From contig NZ_VMBP01000002.1 of assembly GCF_007559435.1 (NCBI RefSeq), positions 124,001 to 188,000 of the forward strand: DNA of 64,000 nucleotides, given 5' to 3'. The notes beneath the pieces were generated by a model, which worked only from the letters and a program-made list of their open reading frames with translations, did no database searches and was not told the origin of the DNA. The position numbers were made by a program, and so were the translations under genes. The stretch is from Ancylobacter moscoviensis (GTDB lineage: Bacteria; Pseudomonadota; Alphaproteobacteria; Rhizobiales; Xanthobacteraceae). Positions within the stretch are counted from its first letter, which is position 1, and the number at the start of each line of letters is the position of its first letter. Positions 59,777-64,000 of this stretch are shown here, one piece after another.

Positions 59777-60438
59777 CCGCCGTGCCGCAACCCGCCCCTT
59801 CTCCCGAATCGGCCATGCCTCTCACGCTCGACGATTTCCTCGCCCGGGCGCGAACCCGGCTGCTTCACGAGCCGGACCTGACCGGTGAGGCGCCGCGCGG
59901 CGACCATGAGCTGACGCCGGAATTCCGCGCGATGGTCGACGCGATGCCGGTGCGCGGCGCGGCGGTGCTGGTGCCGGTGGTGGCGCGCGAGCGGCCGAGC
60001 GTGCTGCTCACGCTGCGCTCCCCAGATCTGCCGAGCCATGCGGGGCAGATCGCCTTTCCCGGCGGCAAGATCGACCCGACCGATGCCGGCCCGCTGGACG
60101 CGGCGCTGCGCGAGGCGGAGGAGGAGGTGGGGCTGGCGCGCGAGCTGGTCTCGCCCGTCGGCTATCTCGACGCCTATCTCTCGCGCACCGGCTACCGCAT
60201 CGTGCCGGTCGTCGGCATCGTGAAGCCGGAATTCGGCCTCACCCTCAATCCCGGCGAGGTGGACGAAGCCTTCGAGGTGCCGCTCGACTTCCTCATGAGC
60301 CCCGACAACCACCGGCAGGAGAGCCGGGAATGGCTGGGGCTGATGCGCACCTTCCACGCCATGACCTATGAGAAGCGCCGTATCTGGGGCATCACCGCCG
60401 GCATCCTGCGCAGCCTCTATGAGCGGGTGTACGCCTGA
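59773..60438 (+). CDS. CoA pyrophosphatase (Nudix, NudL-like)
   Basis: A 221-residue Nudix protein that hydrolyses CoA or its derivatives to phosphopantetheine and 3',5'-ADP. SVLLTLRSPDLPSHAGQIAFPGGKID at about 76-101 and ALREAEEEVGLA hold the NuCoA and Nudix motifs, followed by YLDAYLSRTGYRIVPVVG. The ATG overlaps the DUF1285 stop (ATGA) and its own stop overlaps the DUF6111 start by one base. Confidence 0.92.
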   Translation: MTAVPQPAPSPESAMPLTLDDFLARARTRLLHEPDLTGEAPRGDHELTPEFRAMVDAMPVRGAAVLVPVVARERPSVLLTLRSPDLPSHAGQIAFPGGKIDPTDAGPLDAALREAEEEVGLARELVSPVGYLDAYLSRTGYRIVPVVGIVKPEFGLTLNPGEVDEAFEVPLDFLMSPDNHRQESREWLGLMRTFHAMTYEKRRIWGITAGILRSLYERVYA

Positions 60439-60698
60439 TGGCCCGCATCCTCGCCGAGATCGCGCTGTTCCTGCTGCCCTTCGCCGCCTTCGCGCTGTAT
60501 CTGCGCTATGGCCGCAAGGTGGATTCCTTCCTCGCCGGCTGGTCGCTGCGGGCGCTGATCGGTTGCGCCGTAGTGGCGGTGCTGCTGGTGGCGGCGAGCC
60601 TCTATTTCATCGAGGCGACGGGGCGCGGGCCGACCACCGGCCGCTATGTGCCGCCGAGCTGGCAGGACGGGGTGCTGGTGCCGGGGCATATCGAATGA
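60438..60698 (+). CDS. DUF6111 small membrane protein
   Basis: An 86-residue protein with two membrane segments (about 6-22, AEIALFLLPFAAFALYLR, and about 35-58, LIGCAVVAVLLVAASLYFIE) and a short tail GRYVPPSWQDGVLVPGHIE. The tail pattern and the position between a Nudix gene and the CCA-adding enzyme identify the alphaproteobacterial DUF6111 family, whose function is unknown. It overlaps both neighbours. Confidence 0.85.
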   Translation: MARILAEIALFLLPFAAFALYLRYGRKVDSFLAGWSLRALIGCAVVAVLLVAASLYFIEATGRGPTTGRYVPPSWQDGVLVPGHIE

Positions 60699-61906
60699 AC
60701 CCGCTTCTGGAGGGGCGGCCGGGGCTCGCCCGCGTGCTCGACGCGCTCGACCGCGACGGCGAGGAGGCGCGGATCGTCGGTGGCGCGGTGCGCGACTGGC
60801 TGACCGGGCGCGGGGTGCGCTCCGACGTCGACATCGCCACCACCGCCCTGCCGGAAGAGGTGACGCGCCGGGCCGTGGCGGCGGGGCTGAAGCCGGTGCC
60901 GACCGGCATCGAGCACGGCACGGTGACGGTGATCGCGGAGGGCGAACCCTACGAGGTGACGACGCTGCGCGAGGATGTGGAGACCGACGGGCGCCGGGCG
61001 CGCGTGGTCTTCGGCCGGAGCTGGCCGCACGACGCCGGGCGGCGCGACTTCACCATGAACGCGCTCTATCTCACCCGCACCGGCGAGCTCGTCGACCTCG
61101 TGGACGGAGCGGCCGACGCGAAGGCGGGGCGGGTGCGCTTCATCGGCGATCCCGACGTGCGCATCCGCGAGGATTATCTGCGCATCCTGCGGCTGTTCCG
61201 CTTCCATGCCGCCTACGGCCGGGGGCCGCTCGACGCGGCGGCGCTGACGGCAGCGGTGCGCAACCGGGACGGTCTCGGCCGGCTCTCGCGCGAGCGGGTG
61301 CGGGCGGAGATGATGAAGCTCATCGTCGCCCCCCGCGCGGCGGAGACGCTTGCGCAGATGGACGCCGCCGGCCTGCTCGCGCCGGTGCTCGGGCGGGCGG
61401 GAGACGTGGCGACCTTCTCCCGTCTCACCGAGGTCGAGACGGCGCTCGGCATGGCGCCCGATGCGGTGCGCCGGCTGGGCGCGCTGGCGGTGCGGGGCGA
61501 GGAGGACGCCGAGGCGCTGCGCGAGGGGCTGCGCCTGTCCAATGCCGAGGCGGAGCGGCTTGCCGCGCTGGCCGGCCCCGCGCCGGCACCGGCGATGTGC
61601 GAGAAGGGGCAGAAGGCATTTCTCTACCGCATGGGGCGCGAGGCGTTTCAGGACCGCGCGCTGATCGCCTTCGCCCGCTCCGGCGCCGCGCTCGACGATG
61701 CGGGTTGGCGCGACCTCGCCGTCCTCGCCGCCGGCTGGCCGCTGCCGGTCTTCCCGCTGAAGGCGGCGGATTTCATCGCGCGCGGGCTGACGCCGGGCCC
61801 CGCGCTCGGCACCGCGCTGAAGCGGGCCGAGGAAGCGTGGATCGAGGCGGGGTTCCCGACGGGCGCGGAGGCGCTGGAAGGAATCGCGCGGGGGGCCATA
61901 GGTTAG
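60695..61906 (+). CDS. CCA tRNA nucleotidyltransferase
   Basis: A 403-residue class II nucleotidyltransferase that adds or repairs the 3' CCA of tRNAs. The N-terminal head has RIVGGAVRDWLTG at about 26-38, DVDIATTALPEEV with the two metal Asp, RRDFTMNALYLT and the neck LRLFRFHAAYGRG. The C-terminal region is the less conserved alphaproteobacterial type. Start ATG 60695 overlaps the DUF6111 stop by four bases. The final gene of the operon, convergent with hemF. Confidence 0.94.
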   Translation: MNPLLEGRPGLARVLDALDRDGEEARIVGGAVRDWLTGRGVRSDVDIATTALPEEVTRRAVAAGLKPVPTGIEHGTVTVIAEGEPYEVTTLREDVETDGRRARVVFGRSWPHDAGRRDFTMNALYLTRTGELVDLVDGAADAKAGRVRFIGDPDVRIREDYLRILRLFRFHAAYGRGPLDAAALTAAVRNRDGLGRLSRERVRAEMMKLIVAPRAAETLAQMDAAGLLAPVLGRAGDVATFSRLTEVETALGMAPDAVRRLGALAVRGEEDAEALREGLRLSNAEAERLAALAGPAPAPAMCEKGQKAFLYRMGREAFQDRALIAFARSGAALDDAGWRDLAVLAAGWPLPVFPLKAADFIARGLTPGPALGTALKRAEEAWIEAGFPTGAEALEGIARGAIG

Positions 61907-61936
61907 GCTCTACCCCCGCCGGATGCGCGGCCTTCT

Positions 61937-62830
61937 CTACGGCCACTTCACCACAGGCGGCATGGAGGAGAGGATGGAATCGACGTTCCCTCCCGTCTTC
62001 AGCCCGAACAGGGTGCCGCGGTCGTAGAGCAGGTTGAACTCGACATAGCGGCCGCGGCGGATGAGCTGTTCCTCACGCTCGGCGTCGGTCCAGGGCTTGT
62101 CGAGATTGGCGCGCACGAGGCGCGGGTAGATGTCGAGGAAGGCGAGGCCGACTGCTTTCGTGAAGTGGAAGTCGGCGTCGCGGTCGCCCGAATCCAGCCA
62201 GTCGTAGAAGATGCCGCCGATGCCGCGCGGTTCCTTGCGGTGGGGAAGGTAGAAATACTCGTCGCACCACGCCTTGTAGCGGGCATAGTCGACCTGAAGG
62301 CGGCCTTCGCAGGCGCCGCGCATGGCGGCGTGGAAGGCGACGGCGTCGGGGTCGTCCTGCGTGCGGCGGGCTTCCAGCACCGGGGTCAGGTCCGCGCCGC
62401 CGCCGAACCACGCCTTGGTGGTGACGACGAAGCGCGTGTTCATGTGCACGGCCGGCACATGCGGGTTGGTCATGTGGGCGATGAGCGAGATGCCGGTGGC
62501 GTGGAAGCGCGGGTCTTCCTCGGCGCCGGGAATCTGCTTGCGGAATTCCGGGGCGAACTCGCCATGGACCGTCGAGCAGTGGACGCCGACCTTCTCGAAC
62601 AGCCGCCCGTGCATGATCGACATGATGCCGCCACCGCCCGGGCCGCCGGTATGGTCGGTGCGCTGCCACGGCGTGCGCACGAAACGGCCGGGCTCGCCGG
62701 GATAGAGAGATGCCGGGGCCTCGCGCTCCAGCGCCTCGAACGCGGCGCAGATGCGGTCGCGCAGTTCCTCGAACCAGCCGCGCGCGGCGGCCTTGCGGGC
62801 TTCGATGTCGGCGGGGAGAGCGGTCGTCAT
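61937..62830 (-). CDS. hemF: Oxygen-dependent coproporphyrinogen-III oxidase HemF
   Basis: A 297-residue cytoplasmic enzyme converting coproporphyrinogen III to protoporphyrinogen IX with O2. Conserved blocks: [92 protein letters not shown] and [19 protein letters not shown]. It is of normal length. It converges with the CCA gene and has its own promoter upstream of 62830. Confidence 0.96.
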   Translation of the reverse strand: MTTALPADIEARKAAARGWFEELRDRICAAFEALEREAPASLYPGEPGRFVRTPWQRTDHTGGPGGGGIMSIMHGRLFEKVGVHCSTVHGEFAPEFRKQIPGAEEDPRFHATGISLIAHMTNPHVPAVHMNTRFVVTTKAWFGGGADLTPVLEARRTQDDPDAVAFHAAMRGACEGRLQVDYARYKAWCDEYFYLPHRKEPRGIGGIFYDWLDSGDRDADFHFTKAVGLAFLDIYPRLVRANLDKPWTDAEREEQLIRRGRYVEFNLLYDRGTLFGLKTGGNVDSILSSMPPVVKWP

Positions 62831-62930
62831 GGCGGGTTCTCGATCCTGCGTTGCCGATGGCGCGCCGTGCTTCTAGCCGCTCCGGCCGGTGGCCGGAAGT
62901 CCGGGATTCTCAGGACCCGCTACAGGACGT

Positions 62931-63626
62931 TCACACCACCTGGCCGGACAGCGCGCCGATGGCGGCGGTCGCCGCCATGGCGAGAGCGCCCCAGAAGGTA
63001 ACGCGGATGGCCGCCTTTCGTGCGTCGGCGCCGCCGGCTTTCGCGCCCGCCACGCCAAGAACGGCGAGGAAGACCAGCGAGGCGCCCGAGACGGCGACCG
63101 GCAGGCTGCCGGCGGGCGCGACCAGCACGGTGGCGAGGGGCAGGGCGGCGCCGATGGCGAAGCTCGCCGCCGAGGCCAGCGCCGCCTGCACCGGGCGGGC
63201 GGTGGTGATCTCGGTGATGCCGAGTTCGTCGCGCGCATGGGTTTCCAGCGCGTTCTTCGCCATCAACTGGCGGGCGACCTCGCTGGCCAGGGCGGGATCG
63301 AGACCGCGCTCCTCGTAGATCTGCGCCAGCTCCTCATGCTCGAAGGCGGGATCCGCGGCGAGTTCGGCGGTCTCGCGGGCGAGGTCGGCGCGCTCGGTGT
63401 CCGCCTGCGAGGAGACCGAGACATATTCGCCCGCCGCCATCGACATGGCGCCGGCGACCAGCCCGGCGATGCCGGCCAGCAGCACCGCGCTCCGGTCGGC
63501 ATTCGCCGCCGCGACGCCGACGATCAGGCTCGCCGTCGACAGGATGCCGTCATTGGCGCCGAGCACGGCGGCGCGCAGCCAGCCGGCGCGGCCGACGAAA
63601 TGGTTTTCGGCATGGCGTGGCCGCAT
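62931..63626 (-). CDS. VIT family (Ccc1/VIT1-like) transporter
   Basis: A 231-residue membrane protein. GANDGILSTASLIVGVAAA near residues 23-41, MSMAAGEYVSVSSQADTERADL and the later three membrane helices match the VIT1/Ccc1 family, which moves Fe2+ or Mn2+ out of the cytoplasm. A soluble, Glu-rich segment (about 75-125: RETAELAADPAFEHEELAQIYEERGL) is the metal-binding domain of the family. The start at 63626 has AGGGAGAA ahead of it. It may limit metal toxicity alongside haem synthesis. Confidence 0.9.
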   Translation of the reverse strand: MRPRHAENHFVGRAGWLRAAVLGANDGILSTASLIVGVAAANADRSAVLLAGIAGLVAGAMSMAAGEYVSVSSQADTERADLARETAELAADPAFEHEELAQIYEERGLDPALASEVARQLMAKNALETHARDELGITEITTARPVQAALASAASFAIGAALPLATVLVAPAGSLPVAVSGASLVFLAVLGVAGAKAGGADARKAAIRVTFWGALAMAATAAIGALSGQVV

Positions 63627-63698
63627 CGAAATTCTCCCTAGATTCCGTGCTGTCCTGACACACTGGCGCCGCAACGTCGGGGCACAAGCGCAGGTATC

Positions 63699-64000
63699 AT
63701 GATCTCACGCATCTTCGCCTCCTTCGAGAAGCTCGTCGATCCGTTCCGGCCCGTACCCATAACGCGGCCGCCGGAAGGACTCATGACGTTCTACTGGCAC
63801 TTCGTGCGGCAGAGCGGCTGGGTCTTCCTGGCGGCGCTGGGCGCCGCCTTCATCGTCGCCATCGTCGAGGTGTCGCTGTTCCGCTATATCGGGCAGATCG
63901 TCGATCTGCTGCAATCCTCCAGCCCGGTGTCGATCTTCGCCGATCATGGCGGCCTGCTGCTGTGGATGGCCTTCGTCGTGGTGATCGCGCGCCCGGCCTC
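63699..64000 (+). CDS. ABC exporter (permease-ATPase), 5' part
   Basis: The first 100 residues of a protein that runs off the window: MISRIFASFEKLVDPFRPVP, then two hydrophobic segments (SGWVFLAALGAAFIVAIVEV; GGLLLWMAFVVVIARP) with a SLFRYIGQIVDLLQ loop. This pattern is the start of a fused membrane/ATPase ABC exporter of the type common in Hyphomicrobiales. The ATPase half lies beyond the edge, so substrate and subfamily are unknown. Confidence 0.7.
   Translation, partial: MISRIFASFEKLVDPFRPVPITRPPEGLMTFYWHFVRQSGWVFLAALGAAFIVAIVEVSLFRYIGQIVDLLQSSSPVSIFADHGGLLLWMAFVVVIARPA

Overview
The window is GC-rich, gene-dense alphaproteobacterial chromosome, most likely Hyphomicrobiales. The evidence is SciP (the CtrA inhibitor), a BA14K-family protein, a Rhodobacter-type PmtA-like methyltransferase, tripartite tricarboxylate transporters with Bug-type binding proteins, and CGTCAT...ATGACG intergenic palindromes. 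The gene content (2-hydroxyisobutyryl-CoA mutase, C-P lyase, two TctABC systems) would suit a metabolically versatile soil Xanthobacteraceae member (Xanthobacter, Starkeya or Ancylobacter type); that finer placement is inference. I saw no prophage, integrase, insertion sequence, CRISPR array or rRNA. One tRNA is present, tRNA-Met(CAU).

Layout. 1-2 kb: a gene tail, an L,D-transpeptidase and an orphan AapJ-like amino-acid binding protein. 2-8.3 kb (minus): module A, with TctC-TctB-TctA, a GntR/FCD regulator, a CaiB-type CoA-transferase and a crotonase-fold enzyme lacking both hydratase glutamates. 8.5-9.7 kb: a divergent HxlR/azoreductase pair. 9.8-18.8 kb: module B, with a second GntR/FCD regulator, serine-glyoxylate aminotransferase, a large FAD/Fe-S 2-hydroxyacid dehydrogenase, TctC-TctB-TctA and a GlcG-like protein. 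The four module promoters share an ATTAYGRATG core that may be the regulators' operator. 19-27.5 kb: envelope and small genes (BA14K, OafA/SGNH acyltransferase, a DapA paralogue without its catalytic lysine, tRNA-Met, Nudix, metallophosphoesterase, FMN 2-hydroxyacid dehydrogenase, a glycine-zipper protein).

28.3-36.5 kb: a phosphonate C-P lyase locus, phnF divergent from phnGHIJ-GNAT-KLMN, with a clear PhnF-type palindrome in the promoter. Palindromic repeats have settled at most junctions of its second half and now encode the C-terminus of PhnJ and probably of the acetyltransferase. 36.6-39.1 kb: sciP divergent from mnmA and a PmtA-like methyltransferase. 39-44.7 kb: assorted single enzymes.

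44.8-51.9 kb: a 2-hydroxyisobutyryl-CoA mutase module: HcmB, acyl-CoA ligase, MeaB-like chaperone, HcmA, a tandem left-handed beta-helix protein and a PduO-type cobalamin adenosyltransferase, with a divergent GntR regulator. It should activate 2-hydroxyisobutyrate to its CoA ester, isomerise it to 3-hydroxybutyryl-CoA and keep the B12 enzyme supplied and repaired. The beta-helix protein keeps complementary halves of a gamma-carbonic-anhydrase zinc site in its two domains.

51.9-64 kb: the MoxR-DUF58-BatA/DUF4159-membrane protein operon, divergent from DUF1285-CoA pyrophosphatase-DUF6111-CCA-adding enzyme, followed by hemF, a VIT-family transporter and the start of an ABC exporter.
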